Assembly: GCA_934658705.1 (NCBI GenBank)
Contig: CAKUHP010000009.1
Location: 1-54,699, forward strand
Length of the DNA stretch: 54,699 nucleotides
DNA from: an uncultured Collinsella sp.
Lineage (GTDB): Bacteria > Actinomycetota > Coriobacteriia > Coriobacteriales > Coriobacteriaceae
Reading direction: 5' to 3'
Positions 8,234-17,064 of this stretch are shown here, piece after piece; positions within the stretch are counted from its first letter, which is position 1; the number at the start of each line of letters is the position of its first letter. Under the pieces are notes generated by a model. That model had not been told where the DNA came from, searched no databases, and worked only from the letters and a program-made list of their open reading frames with translations. The position numbers and the translations under genes were made by a program.

Positions 8234-9897
8234 CGCGGATCGCCCTCACGCGACCACGGCAGACGTATGCGCGGACGCTCGCTGCGTGTCGCGCGGTCGT
8301 TGACCATGTCGCTCCACGGACCGACGGCACAGCCAAGCTCCACGAGCATCTCGCGCGTGGCTTCACGAACGCTTGTCGCAAAGGCGCCGGTCTGGCCTAT
8401 CGCCTCGTCGGCGCGGCCGAATGCCATAAGCGAGGCCAGGTCCTGCCCGCCGTCGGCAATGCGAATCTTGGAGCTAAGCGAGCACGCGATCTCAAAACGC
8501 ATGGCGACATCCTCATCGGCACCGCGCGCACCAAACCGGTTGAACACGGCGCTCATGCGCGTGCGCGGCACGCCCACGCGACTTGCCAGCTCGATAACGC
8601 GCGCCGCAGAGGTCGCGGACGACACCGCCGCATCGCCCACCACCAGGCAGCGATCGCTTGCCGCCACGGCGGCGGCCACGGCATCGCCCCAAAAGACCGA
8701 GGTGTCGACAAAGACCACGTCGGACTCGCGCCGCAAGATATCGAGCATCAGCTCCACTGGACGCGCCATGAGCTCGGCCTTCTCGGGGGCCGCGACAGGT
8801 CCCCAGAGCGTGACGCCCGGGGCGACGCGCATAGAGGCGGCGACCACGTCGGGCTCCGCCAGCGAGCCGGCAGCGGACGGCTCGATCAGGGCCGCCATAT
8901 CGCGCGGGGCCTCGGCGCCCATAAGGTCGTAGAGGTTGCCAAACATAAGGTCTAGATCGAGCACGGCGGCACGCAGGCCCAGCAGCGATGCCGTATACGC
9001 CATAACGGCAATAATCGTCGACTTGCCGCAGCCGCCCGAGCCCGAAACAGCGCAGATGACAGGCGCGCGGTGCGAAGACCCCACGACGTCGTCGGACGCT
9101 GTGGAGGCGGGGGTGGCAGGCATCGGGGACAGCATCCCCGTCTCTCCGGCTGCAGCCACCTGCTGTGCCCAGACAGGCATAGCGGGTTGCCCAGTTGGCG
9201 CGGACTGCTCGATTGGTGCGGGGCATACGGGCGGCACTTGCACGGGCGCCGGCCCATCAAACGAGCTCGCACCCGCGGCAAAGCCCTCGACTTCATCGAG
9301 TCCTTCTGCCAGGTTTACGCCGTGCACGTATCCCATATCCGTCGTCAGAGGCTCATCGCCATACGGCGCTGACACCCCGACGTCATCGTATGTAAGGGGG
9401 TCCCGGGGGCGCCGACCATGCTCGGCTTCCGCTTTTCCATAATCATCAACACGCGGGCCTCCTGTAGCGCGAGGCGCCCCGGGTTCCCTATCAACAAAAG
9501 CATCGGGCTCGATCGGCACCAACCGATCGGGATCGGCCGCTCCCTCGCCCGCATGCCCGCTGCCGCATACGCTGTGCGCGGCGATGACCTCGGTCGCCCC
9601 CGCGCGAAACAGCCCTTCGATATCCGACGGATCGAGCGCTTCTATCAACACGACCACACGCTCCACGCGGCCCTCGGCCGTCAGGCGCGCGACTGTCGTC
9701 CGCACATCGGCAGGCGCAAACGGCGCCGCCGCGATCATGGCAGCCCCGCGACGCGACGGAAACGCGCGCGCCATGGCCACCAGGCCATCCAGGTCCCCGA
9801 CACGCAGCACCTGTGCGCCCGCATCGCGGCTTTCGACCTCACGCTGCAGCAGGCCGTAATCGCCACACGCGCAGCACGCAAGCCAGATCGCCTTCAT
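8230..9897 (-). CDS. tadZ: TadZ/CpaE-like P-loop ATPase
   Basis: A 555-residue protein. The N-terminal third resembles a degenerate receiver domain (VVVLIEALDPSDIEGLFRAGATEVI, about 82-106). A long Pro/Ala/Gly linker runs about 113-270. The C-terminal part is a MinD/ParA-like ATPase with the deviant Walker A GSGGCGKSTI near 287 and LDLDLMFGNLYDLM. TadZ localises the pilus machine. ATG 9897 is preferred over the adjacent GTG at 9900; both overlap the cpaB stop. The long linker and extra length are unusual. Confidence 0.85.
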   Translation of the reverse strand: MKAIWLACCACGDYGLLQREVESRDAGAQVLRVGDLDGLVAMARAFPSRRGAAMIAAAPFAPADVRTTVARLTAEGRVERVVVLIEALDPSDIEGLFRAGATEVIAAHSVCGSGHAGEGAADPDRLVPIEPDAFVDREPGAPRATGGPRVDDYGKAEAEHGRRPRDPLTYDDVGVSAPYGDEPLTTDMGYVHGVNLAEGLDEVEGFAAGASSFDGPAPVQVPPVCPAPIEQSAPTGQPAMPVWAQQVAAAGETGMLSPMPATPASTASDDVVGSSHRAPVICAVSGSGGCGKSTIIAVMAYTASLLGLRAAVLDLDLMFGNLYDLMGAEAPRDMAALIEPSAAGSLAEPDVVAASMRVAPGVTLWGPVAAPEKAELMARPVELMLDILRRESDVVFVDTSVFWGDAVAAAVAASDRCLVVGDAAVSSATSAARVIELASRVGVPRTRMSAVFNRFGARGADEDVAMRFEIACSLSSKIRIADGGQDLASLMAFGRADEAIGQTGAFATSVREATREMLVELGCAVGPWSDMVNDRATRSERPRIRLPWSREGDPR

Positions 9898-10556
9898 CAC
9901 TCGTCGCCTCCGCTCTTTTTGCCGCGCGCCGTGGCGGGAATCGTCAAGCTGATCGTTCCCTTGCCCGAGGCCCCCAGCAATTCCTTAACGTCGTCGGGAT
10001 CCGCCGCCAGCGTCACCCACTCGATCTTGCCTTCGCGCGAGGCACCGGCTTCCTCGCTGGTATCAATTACGCGCGCACCGCACAGGCGGTCGGTCACGCC
10101 ATCCTTTTGCACGTATACGTCCACATAGCTGCCAACGCCCGTGGCGCCGCCCACCGAATGCTCGGCATCGACCGCCACCGAAACGGCAACCTTGCCCTTG
10201 GGCACCTCGAGCGTGTGGCTCTCGGCCTTGGTGTAGACATCGCAAATCACGGCGTTTTTGGGAATGCGCGAGGTCGTCACGTCGCCGCGCACCTGACGCA
10301 GCTCGGTCGCCGCATCACGCGGCAGCAGGCTCGCCAGCCACTCCTGGGTTATGACGTTGGTTTCGTCGAGGGTCTCGCCCGCGTCGATATCGCGCGCGGC
10401 AACGCACACCTCGATGCGGTCGCCGCTGTATTTTGCCAAGGTCTCGGCCTGGGCCTGATCGGCCTGCGAGCGAATTGACGACCCGTAAGCCATGCAAAGG
10501 GCCGCGGCAAGCACGCTTGCGGCCAGACTGATGGCGATGCGCTTGCTCTTGTTCAC
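9897..10556 (-). CDS. cpaB: CpaB/RcpC-like Flp pilus assembly protein
   Basis: About 219 residues. It has an N-terminal membrane anchor (IAISLAASVLAAALCMAYG), then a SAF domain (about 42-105, VCVAARDIDAGETLDETNVI) and a C-terminal region with VPKGKVAVSV and VGSYVDVYVQ. CpaB is linked to the outer pilus channel in diderms; monoderm homologues probably bind wall or guide pilus exit. GTG at 10556 is chosen because AGAGGAG precedes it by 8 nt; an ATG 15 nt upstream has no ribosome site. It is the first gene of the tad operon. Confidence 0.85.
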   Translation of the reverse strand: MNKSKRIAISLAASVLAAALCMAYGSSIRSQADQAQAETLAKYSGDRIEVCVAARDIDAGETLDETNVITQEWLASLLPRDAATELRQVRGDVTTSRIPKNAVICDVYTKAESHTLEVPKGKVAVSVAVDAEHSVGGATGVGSYVDVYVQKDGVTDRLCGARVIDTSEEAGASREGKIEWVTLAADPDDVKELLGASGKGTISLTIPATARGKKSGGDE

Positions 10557-10659
10557 GGCCGCTCCTCTCATGGCGGTAGCGGGCGGATGCCCGTACCACC
10601 ATTGTCAGGGCGGCCAAGGCGCAAAACGTCGCGATGGCGATCCCAGGTTTCGCGGTCAA

Positions 10660-10745
10660 ACCAATTGCTGACCAAAAGCTGACCAGGCCGTCAAGCTCGC
10701 GGCAAGGTTTTGGTCAGCACGTCGCCAAAACGCCTGTTTTGAGAT
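10660..10745. repeat. Structured intergenic element D
   Basis: TGCTGACCAAAA at 10666-10677 and TTTTGGTCAGCA at 10708-10719 are a perfect 12-bp inverted repeat around a 30-nt loop. The loop region includes CCGTCAAGCTCGCGGCAAGG, which recurs with two changes at 33681. It lies between the rsgA terminator and the tad operon. The rest of 10557-10808 holds no gene I can support and no clear promoter. Confidence 0.55.
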
Positions 10746-10756
10746 GCTTCTGCAAC

Positions 10757-10790
10757 AAAAAAGCCGCCTCCCGAGCAGTTGGGAGACGGC
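10757..10790 (-). terminator. Rho-independent terminator of rsgA
   Basis: Read leftward, GCCGTCTCCC pairs with GGGAGGCGGC (one G-T pair) and is followed by TTTTTTG. It is 19 nt beyond the rsgA stop. Confidence 0.85.
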
Positions 10791-10808
10791 TGTCATAGGA
10801 AAATTCAA

Positions 10809-11993
10809 TTACAGATGGACATCGGGATCGAGCATTTGGGCACTCACGCGCATGGATGACGCCAAGTTTTGGAACGTCTCCAGACGCAGGCTGTCGATCT
10901 CCCCGGCATCCTCGGCCTCGCGAACAGCGCAACCGGGCTCGTGGGTATGCGTGCAATCGCCAAATCGGCACGCGCGCGACGCCTCGACGATCTCGGGAAA
11001 AGCGCGCGCCAAACCCCGCTCGTGGCCCACAAGCGGCAGACTGCGCAAACCCGGGGCATCGGCGATCACGCCGGCATCTCCCGGCAGCGCCACCATCACA
11101 CGCGCGACGGTGGTGTGGCGACCTTGGTCATCACGCTCGCGCACACCGCCGGTAGCCAGCGTGTCGTGGCCCAGCAACGCATTGAGCAGCGTCGACTTGC
11201 CAGCACCCGACTCGCCCAGAATCATGGCGCAGCTCCCTGCCGGCACGCAGGCGCGTACCTCGTCCATGCCGAGGCCCTCGGCAGAAGACGTCACGATCAC
11301 GCGCACATCCGGACCCACCAGGCGACGCACGCGGTCCAGGTCGCGCGCAAGCTCGTCGGCCTCGCAGCGGTCGACCTTGGTAAGCACCACCACCGGCTCG
11401 GCATCGCAGTCGAGCGCCAGCACCAGCGAGCGCGCCACGCGGTCGAGCAGCACCTCACCGGCGCCGAGCGCCTGTACAATCAGCACGCTATCCACGTTAG
11501 AGCAGAGCACCTGGCGCTCTCCGCGAGCGCGGCCGCGCCAACGCTCAAAGCTCGTGCGGCGCGGCAGAACGCACTCGATCACGCCCATGTCGTGCCCGGG
11601 CGCGCGACGCACCGCTACGCGGTCGCCCACGGCGGGCAGTAGGACCTCGTCCTCGCCACGTGATTTGGCAAACCCCACGGCGTGCTCGGCACGGAAGGTA
11701 TCATCGGCGGTTGCTACCAGCGGAAACCCGCGGTCTAGGCGCACCACGGCACCGAGCTGCATCTGCTCGGGCTCCTCGGCATGTGCGCAAAAATCATCGA
11801 AGGCAGTCTGCTGAGCCGCATCGACCGGCAGGTCATCGAACGCCGGAACATCCTGCAGCGCATCGAGCCCCGGCACGCTCGCCAGTAGCTCCTCAGCAGA
11901 TGCAGGGGCCTCGGTCGCAAGCTTCCGACGACGATCGCGCTTAGCCCGCGCCCCCGTCGTCTTTTTCTTCGCCTTAGCCTTAGCCTTGCCCAC
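10809..11993 (-). CDS. rsgA: Ribosome small subunit-dependent GTPase A
   Basis: A 394-residue circularly permuted GTPase of 30S maturation. A Lys/Arg-rich N-terminal tail (KAKAKAKKK) leads into an acidic linker and an OB domain (about 78-150). G-motifs are in permuted order: TKVDRCEA (G4), then GESGAGKST (G1) and DAPGLRSL (G3). The C terminus has the zinc knuckle C-x5-C-x-H-x5-C (CRFGDCTHTHEPGC). The GTG start follows GGGAGGCG. The N-terminal extension is longer than in many RsgA proteins. Confidence 0.92.
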   Translation of the reverse strand: MGKAKAKAKKKTTGARAKRDRRRKLATEAPASAEELLASVPGLDALQDVPAFDDLPVDAAQQTAFDDFCAHAEEPEQMQLGAVVRLDRGFPLVATADDTFRAEHAVGFAKSRGEDEVLLPAVGDRVAVRRAPGHDMGVIECVLPRRTSFERWRGRARGERQVLCSNVDSVLIVQALGAGEVLLDRVARSLVLALDCDAEPVVVLTKVDRCEADELARDLDRVRRLVGPDVRVIVTSSAEGLGMDEVRACVPAGSCAMILGESGAGKSTLLNALLGHDTLATGGVRERDDQGRHTTVARVMVALPGDAGVIADAPGLRSLPLVGHERGLARAFPEIVEASRACRFGDCTHTHEPGCAVREAEDAGEIDSLRLETFQNLASSMRVSAQMLDPDVHL

Positions 11994-12041
11994 AAACGCC
12001 TCCCAGCAAACAACCACACAACTGAGCAGGTATTTTAAATC

Positions 12042-12075
12042 AAAAAGAGCTGACCGGGCAAAGCCCGACCAGCTC
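12042..12075 (-). terminator. Rho-independent terminator
   Basis: Read leftward, GAGCTGGTCGGGC pairs with GCCCGGTCAGCTC (two G-T pairs) around a TTT loop, followed by TTTTTG. It separates the P-type ATPase from rsgA. Confidence 0.8.
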
Positions 12076-12137
12076 ACACACTTTCCCTCAGCCTTTTTCA
12101 TCCGCGCGAGAGAAACCAGCAACGTTACCGCAGGGCC

Positions 12138-12220
12138 CGCCCGCCGGGAGGGGTTTCTTCTGAGCGATCCCGCAGCGCGAAGCGCGAGGACCAGCGAAGA
12201 AGAAACCCCGCAGGCGGACG
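12138..12220. repeat. Long intergenic hairpin
   Basis: CGCCCGCC and GGCGGACG flank a perfect inner repeat GGGGTTTCTTCT (12150-12161) / AGAAGAAACCCC (12198-12209). The 36-nt centre contains another small hairpin, GCGCG-AA-GCGCG. It lies right after the P-type ATPase stop and may end or stabilise its mRNA. Confidence 0.6.
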
Positions 12221-12236
12221 AGCCCGGACAGGCACG

Positions 12237-14918
12237 TTACTCTTTCTCCACAGCGCGCATGATCGCCTTGTAGATCTCCATCAGCGGGATGATCAGGAAG
12301 GCCAGGCCCAGCGCGGCGATAACGCCCTTAAGCTCAAGCGTCACGGGGCCAAAGAACATCTCGGCGAGCGTCGGCTGCACGGTCACGATCACCGTCAGCA
12401 CCAGCGCCAACGCGGCCGAAGCCCACAGCCACTTGTTCTGCTTCTTCATAGTGAACAGCGACGCGCGACGGCTGCGCATATTAAAGCAGTGGAAAATCTC
12501 GACCATGTTGAGCGTGATGAAGGCCATCATCACGCCTTCCTCGTCGGCGTTGCCGGCGATCATATCGGAGATGTGGATGTAGCCCATGTCAAAGTACACG
12601 CCCACAAAGAAGCTCGCCAGCACCAGCACGGTGATGATCAGGCCCTGGACCACGCAGTCCAGACCCATATGTCCGGCAAAGACGCCGTCCTTGGCGTTGC
12701 GCGGCTTGCGCTTCATGATGTCGCCTTCGGCGTCCTCCATGCCTAACGCGAGCGCGGGGAAGCAGTCGGTGACCAGGTTCACCCACAGCAGCTGCACCGG
12801 CTGGAAGATGGTAAAGCCGATGAGCGTGGCGATGAACACCGAGAAGACCTCGGCAAGGTTGGCCGAAAGCAGGAACTGGATGACCTTGCGGATGTTGTCG
12901 TAGATGCGACGGCCCTCTTCGCAGGCACCGATGATGGTGGCGAAGTTGTCGTCGGCGAGCACCATGTCGGCGACGTTCTTGGTGACGTCGGTGCCGGTGA
13001 TGCCCATACCCACGCCGATGTCGGCGCGCTTGATGGACGGCGCGTCATTGACGCCGTCGCCCGTCATGGCCACGATCTGGTCACGCGACTTCCAGGCCTC
13101 GACGATGCGCGTCTTGTGCTCGGGCTGGACGCGGGCGTACACGCCGTAGTCCTCGATGTGTGCGTCGAGTTCCTCGTCACTCATGCGGTCGAGGTCGGCG
13201 CCGGTGATGGCCTGGCTGCGGTCGGTGACGATGCCCAGCTGCTTGGCGATGGCCACGGCGGTATCGATGTGGTCGCCCGTGATCATGACGGTGCGGATAC
13301 CGGCGTCGTGCGCCTCGCGGATGGCGTCGGCCACCTCGGGGCGGACCGGGTCGATCATACCGGACAGGCCGCAGAAGACCAGGTCATGCTCGAGCGCGGC
13401 GGGGCTGCAGTCGGCCGGAATCTCGGTGTAGGTGCGGCTCGCCAGCGCCAGCACGCGCAAGGCCTCGTCGGCCATGGCCTTGTTGGCGGCCACGAGCTCG
13501 GCACGACGCTCCTCGGTCAGCGGGACGACCTTGTCGCCCTCGTAGATATGGGTGCACAAGCCGATCACCACGTCGGGCGCGCCCTTGGTGTACTGCTCAT
13601 ACTCGTCGTCCAGGGTCTCGACGACCACGGACATCATCTTGCGGCCGGAGTCGAACGGTGCCTCACCCACGCGCGGGTGCTCGGCGGTCAGGCCGGTCAG
13701 GCCCGCCTTGCCGGCGTCGTTGACGAGCGCGCACTCGGTCGGCTCGCCCACGGCCTCGCCCAGCTCCTCGTCCCACTGGGCATCGGAGCACAGCGCCATG
13801 CCGGCCAAGAACTTCTCCTTAGGCGCGGCAAGCTCGTGCTTGACGACGGTCATCTTGTTCTGCGTGAGGGTACCGGTCTTGTCGGAGCAGATGGTCTGCG
13901 TGCAGCCGAGGGTCTCGACAGCAGAAAGCTTGCGGATGATTGCCTGGCGCTTGGCCATCTTGGTCACGCCCAGCGAAAGCACGATGGTCACGACGGCGAC
14001 CAGGCCCTCGGGGATAGCGGCGACGGCGAGCGAGACGGCGACCATAAAGGTGTCGAGCAGCGCGGTCGGGTCGGTGAGGACGTTGCCCACGCCGTGACGC
14101 AGGATGTCGACGCCAAAAATCACGACGCAGATGACAATCACCATGATGGTGAGGATGCGGCTGAGCTCGGCAAGCTTAACCTGCAGCGGGGTGAGTTCTT
14201 CCTTGGCCTCGGCCAGAGCGCCGGCGATCTTGCCCATCTCGGTATTCATGCCGGTACCGACCACGACAGCGCGGCCGCGGCCGTACACCACGGTGGAGCC
14301 CATGTAGCACATGTTCTTACGGTCGCCGAGCGGCACGTCGTCGGTGCCCGCGGCAAGCTCGATCACGTTGGCATGCTTCTCAACGGGCACGGACTCGCCG
14401 GTGAGCGCAGCCTCCTCGATCTTCATCGTGGCGCTCTCGAGCACGCGGCAATCGGCCGGGACGGAGTCGCCCGCCTCGAGCATGATCACGTCGCCGGGCA
14501 CGAGCTCGGCGCTCGGCAGATGCACGAGCTTGCCGTCGCGCAGAACCTTGGACTGCGCTGCGCTCATCTCCTGCAGGGCCTCGAGGGCCTCCTCGCTCTT
14601 GGCCTCCTGGACCACGCCCAGCACCGAGTTGACGATAACGACGAACATGATGATGGCGACGTCGGCGAAGTCGGGCTCGCCCTTAACCATGCCCGTGAGC
14701 GCACTGATGACGGCGGCAACGATCAGCATGATGACCATGGGGTCGGCCATCTGCTCAAAGAAGCGCTTCCACAGCGGCGTCTTCTCGGCTTCCTCGAGCT
14801 TGTTAGGGCCTGTCTTGGCGAGGCGCGACGACGCCTCGTCGTTGCCCAGGCCGAGGTTCTCATCGACACCTTGGTCGCTGAGCACCTCCGCCGCGGCGGA
14901 CAGGTATTCCTTTTGCAT
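12237..14918 (-). CDS. Calcium-type P-type cation-transporting ATPase
   Basis: An 893-residue P2-type ATPase. The N-terminal cation domain is followed by LTGES (172-176), the ion-site helix AAIPEGL (300-306), the phosphorylation site CSDKTGTLT (Asp346), a nucleotide domain with KGAPD, TGDH and the hinge TGDGVNDAPS. About ten membrane segments are present, with four in the C-terminal part. PEGL and overall length match SERCA/PMCA-like bacterial enzymes, so calcium export is likely, though manganese or sodium cannot be excluded. AGGAGGGG precedes the ATG and is partly inside a leader hairpin. Confidence 0.9.
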   Translation of the reverse strand: MQKEYLSAAAEVLSDQGVDENLGLGNDEASSRLAKTGPNKLEEAEKTPLWKRFFEQMADPMVIMLIVAAVISALTGMVKGEPDFADVAIIMFVVIVNSVLGVVQEAKSEEALEALQEMSAAQSKVLRDGKLVHLPSAELVPGDVIMLEAGDSVPADCRVLESATMKIEEAALTGESVPVEKHANVIELAAGTDDVPLGDRKNMCYMGSTVVYGRGRAVVVGTGMNTEMGKIAGALAEAKEELTPLQVKLAELSRILTIMVIVICVVIFGVDILRHGVGNVLTDPTALLDTFMVAVSLAVAAIPEGLVAVVTIVLSLGVTKMAKRQAIIRKLSAVETLGCTQTICSDKTGTLTQNKMTVVKHELAAPKEKFLAGMALCSDAQWDEELGEAVGEPTECALVNDAGKAGLTGLTAEHPRVGEAPFDSGRKMMSVVVETLDDEYEQYTKGAPDVVIGLCTHIYEGDKVVPLTEERRAELVAANKAMADEALRVLALASRTYTEIPADCSPAALEHDLVFCGLSGMIDPVRPEVADAIREAHDAGIRTVMITGDHIDTAVAIAKQLGIVTDRSQAITGADLDRMSDEELDAHIEDYGVYARVQPEHKTRIVEAWKSRDQIVAMTGDGVNDAPSIKRADIGVGMGITGTDVTKNVADMVLADDNFATIIGACEEGRRIYDNIRKVIQFLLSANLAEVFSVFIATLIGFTIFQPVQLLWVNLVTDCFPALALGMEDAEGDIMKRKPRNAKDGVFAGHMGLDCVVQGLIITVLVLASFFVGVYFDMGYIHISDMIAGNADEEGVMMAFITLNMVEIFHCFNMRSRRASLFTMKKQNKWLWASAALALVLTVIVTVQPTLAEMFFGPVTLELKGVIAALGLAFLIIPLMEIYKAIMRAVEKE

Positions 14919-14929
14919 ATAGAGTCCCC

Positions 14930-15022
14930 TCCTGGGATTCGGGCCACTCAGCAGATTGATGCCCGATCATAATTCCCAGGAGAAGGGCAAGGGCTCATCA
15001 AGGCTGCCGTGCTGAGCGGCAG
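14930..15022 (-). promoter_or_regulatory. Structured leader of the P-type ATPase gene
   Basis: Two hairpins precede the ATG: CTGCCG/CGGCAG (15004-15022), then a longer one where TCCTGGGA and CGGGC (14961-14981) pair with GCCCG and TCCCAGGA (14930-14944). The last arm takes in AGGA of the ribosome site. No known riboswitch class is recognised. The rest of 14919-15359 holds only this leader and the pyk promoter region. Confidence 0.5.
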
Positions 15023-15290
15023 TTGATAGTGGAGCTATGGTACCCCAAAGCGGCGCGTCTAGCCAAAACATTCCATTTGGAAATACGGCATGGACGCAAC
15101 GGTGCAGACGGTGTGATGCTCAAAAGTGATAAAACGTTTTTTCTTTGGTACATCGTCAAACTGAAATATCGCCCAGATAGCAGCGGTAAGAGCGGTTGGT
15201 AAAGTTTTTGCATATACCGTTTTTCCCGCAAAAAAGAACTTCTCAATCGGCGTACGGTCGATTTTTAGGGGTATTCGGTCGGCAATTCGT

Positions 15291-15296
15291 TATAAT
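15291..15296 (+). promoter_or_regulatory. -10 element of pyk
   Basis: A perfect TATAAT lies 64 nt before the pyk ATG. No good -35 is visible at 17-nt spacing, so the full promoter is not certain. GGAGGT serves as ribosome site at about 15350. Confidence 0.55.
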
Positions 15297-15359
15297 CTTC
15301 TCGGTTTTATTTCTTATGGTTTATCTATCAGCGCAAGACGATGTCAGATGGAGGTCTGA

Positions 15360-16820
15360 ATGTACAAGCGCACCAAGATTGTATGCACCATGGGTCCCGC
15401 CTGCGATAGCGACGAGACCATCCGCGAGATGATCAAGGCGGGCATGAACGTCGCCCGTTTTAACTTCTCGCACGGCTCCTACGACGAGCACCACGGTCGC
15501 ATCGAGCGCGTCCGTCGTATTTCCAAGGAGCTCGGTATGCCCGTCGGCATCCTGCTCGACACCAAGGGCCCCGAGGTCCGTACCGGCCTTCTGGTCGACG
15601 GCAAGAAGGTTGCCGTCAAGACTGGCGACAAGATCGTCGTCACCGCTCAGCCCACGTCCGAGGATTTCCACGGCACTTCTGAGCACATCTCCCTCGACTA
15701 CCTGGCTCTGCCCTCCGAGGTCGAGAAGGGCTCCCTCATCCTGATCGACGACGGTCTGGTTGCCCTCGAGGTCGAGTCCGTCGACGGCCAGGACATGACC
15801 TGCGTCGTTAAGAACGACGGCCTGATCGGCGAGCGCAAGGGCGTCAACATGCCCAACGTCAACATCTCGCTGCCCGCCATCACCGAGCGCGATCGTCAGG
15901 ACATCCTCTTTGGCCTGACCGAGAACATCGACTACATCGCCGCTTCCTTCATCCGTGACGGCGAGTCCGTCCGCGGCATCCGCGAGCTTTGCCGCGAGAA
16001 CGGTGGCGAGCACGTAACGATCTTCCCGAAGATCGAGTGCGCCCTGGGCGTCGAGAACTTCGACGAGATCCTCGAGGCTTCCGACGGCATCATGGTCGCC
16101 CGTGGCGACCTGGGCATCGAGATCAAGCCCGAGCTCGTTCCGCACATCCAGAAGGAGATCATCGCCAAGTGCAACGCGGCCTACAAGCCCGTCATCACCG
16201 CTACGCAGATGCTCGACTCCATGCAGCAGAACCCGCGCCCGACGCGCGCCGAGGTTGCCGACGTCGCTAACGCCATTTACGACGGCACCGACGCTGTCAT
16301 GCTGTCCGGCGAGTCCGCTGCCGGTAAGTACCCGGTCGAGGCCGTCAAGATGCAGGCCAGCATCGCCCTGGAGACCGAGAAGTACCTCCCGGCCCACGCT
16401 CCGCTCGAGGTTCCGGCTGACGCTCACGGCACCCGCGTTGTCAACAACGTTGTGGGCATGTCCGCTGTGAACATGGCCACCACCGTTGGCGCCAAGTGCA
16501 TCACCGTGCCGACGACCACCGGTCGTACCGCTCGCCTGATCTCGCACTTCCGTCCCAACATGCCGATCTGCGCATTCTCCCGCCACGAGTGGGCTGTCCA
16601 GCAGATGATCATGTACTGGGGCGTTATCCCGCACCAGGCCGAGATCACCCAGGGCACCGTCAACGGTACGATCGTCAAGGCGATCGAGACCGCTAAGGAG
16701 CTCGGCTACGTCGAGACCGGCGATCTGACCGTCGCCACCGCCGGCGATCCCCGCATGAGCGTCCAGCTCGAGGACAAGGTCTCCTCGACCAACGTCGCTT
16801 ACGTCGCTCAGGTGCGCTAA
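15360..16820 (+). CDS. pyk: Pyruvate kinase
   Basis: A 486-residue glycolytic enzyme converting phosphoenolpyruvate and ADP to pyruvate and ATP. The N terminus TKIVCTMGPAC and NFSHG are the substrate-site motifs. LDTKGPEVRTG follows at about 66-76. The B domain spans about 70-170. IFPKIECALGVENFDEI and VARGDLGIEI give the metal-binding Glu and Asp, and ITATQMLDSM and LSGESAAGKYP complete the barrel. Length is standard for a bacterial enzyme without an extra C-terminal domain. It is monocistronic with its own terminator. Codon use differs from neighbours: strongly biased, as in a highly expressed gene. Confidence 0.98.
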   Translation: MYKRTKIVCTMGPACDSDETIREMIKAGMNVARFNFSHGSYDEHHGRIERVRRISKELGMPVGILLDTKGPEVRTGLLVDGKKVAVKTGDKIVVTAQPTSEDFHGTSEHISLDYLALPSEVEKGSLILIDDGLVALEVESVDGQDMTCVVKNDGLIGERKGVNMPNVNISLPAITERDRQDILFGLTENIDYIAASFIRDGESVRGIRELCRENGGEHVTIFPKIECALGVENFDEILEASDGIMVARGDLGIEIKPELVPHIQKEIIAKCNAAYKPVITATQMLDSMQQNPRPTRAEVADVANAIYDGTDAVMLSGESAAGKYPVEAVKMQASIALETEKYLPAHAPLEVPADAHGTRVVNNVVGMSAVNMATTVGAKCITVPTTTGRTARLISHFRPNMPICAFSRHEWAVQQMIMYWGVIPHQAEITQGTVNGTIVKAIETAKELGYVETGDLTVATAGDPRMSVQLEDKVSSTNVAYVAQVR

Positions 16821-16852
16821 ATCGCACTTGCAAGCAGACTTGCATTGCAAAG

Positions 16853-16886
16853 GGCCCGGAAGGCTTCGCCTTCCGGGCCCTTTTTC
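16853..16886 (+). terminator. Rho-independent terminator of pyk
   Basis: GGGCCCGGAAGGC and GCCTTCCGGGCCC form a 13-bp perfect stem with a TTC loop, followed by TTTTT. Confidence 0.95.
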
Positions 16887-17064
16887 TGTATGTCGATGCC
16901 AGAACGCGGCACGACTTGCGCCTATTTCTTTACCAAAGGACGCAAAAATCGCCCTTCAAGGCCCGAAACGAGCGTTCCGAGCATCAATAGTGTCCGCCCG
17001 GGGGCGAACCCGCACCCCGACCAAGACTGCTAAATCGTTTTAGCAAAGCCTAATCCGATCGCGT

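Noticed and set aside
6758..8932. 724-codon plus-strand frame opposite tadB, tadA and tadZ
   Set aside because: Crosses three overlapping real genes.
10315..10659. 114-codon frame with a hydrophobic start upstream of cpaB
   Set aside because: Most of it is a shadow of cpaB in another frame; the first 35 codons have no ribosome site.
13116..14972. 618-codon plus-strand frame opposite the P-type ATPase
   Set aside because: Low-complexity shadow; the ATPase motifs on the other strand are unambiguous.
14919..15100. yybP-ykoY manganese riboswitch ahead of the P-type ATPase
   Set aside because: The conserved core of that class is not recognisable; only simple hairpins are present.
15321..16850. 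509-codon minus-strand frame opposite pyk
   Set aside because: Asp/Val/Leu/Gly-rich shadow of a highly biased gene; no ribosome site or motif.
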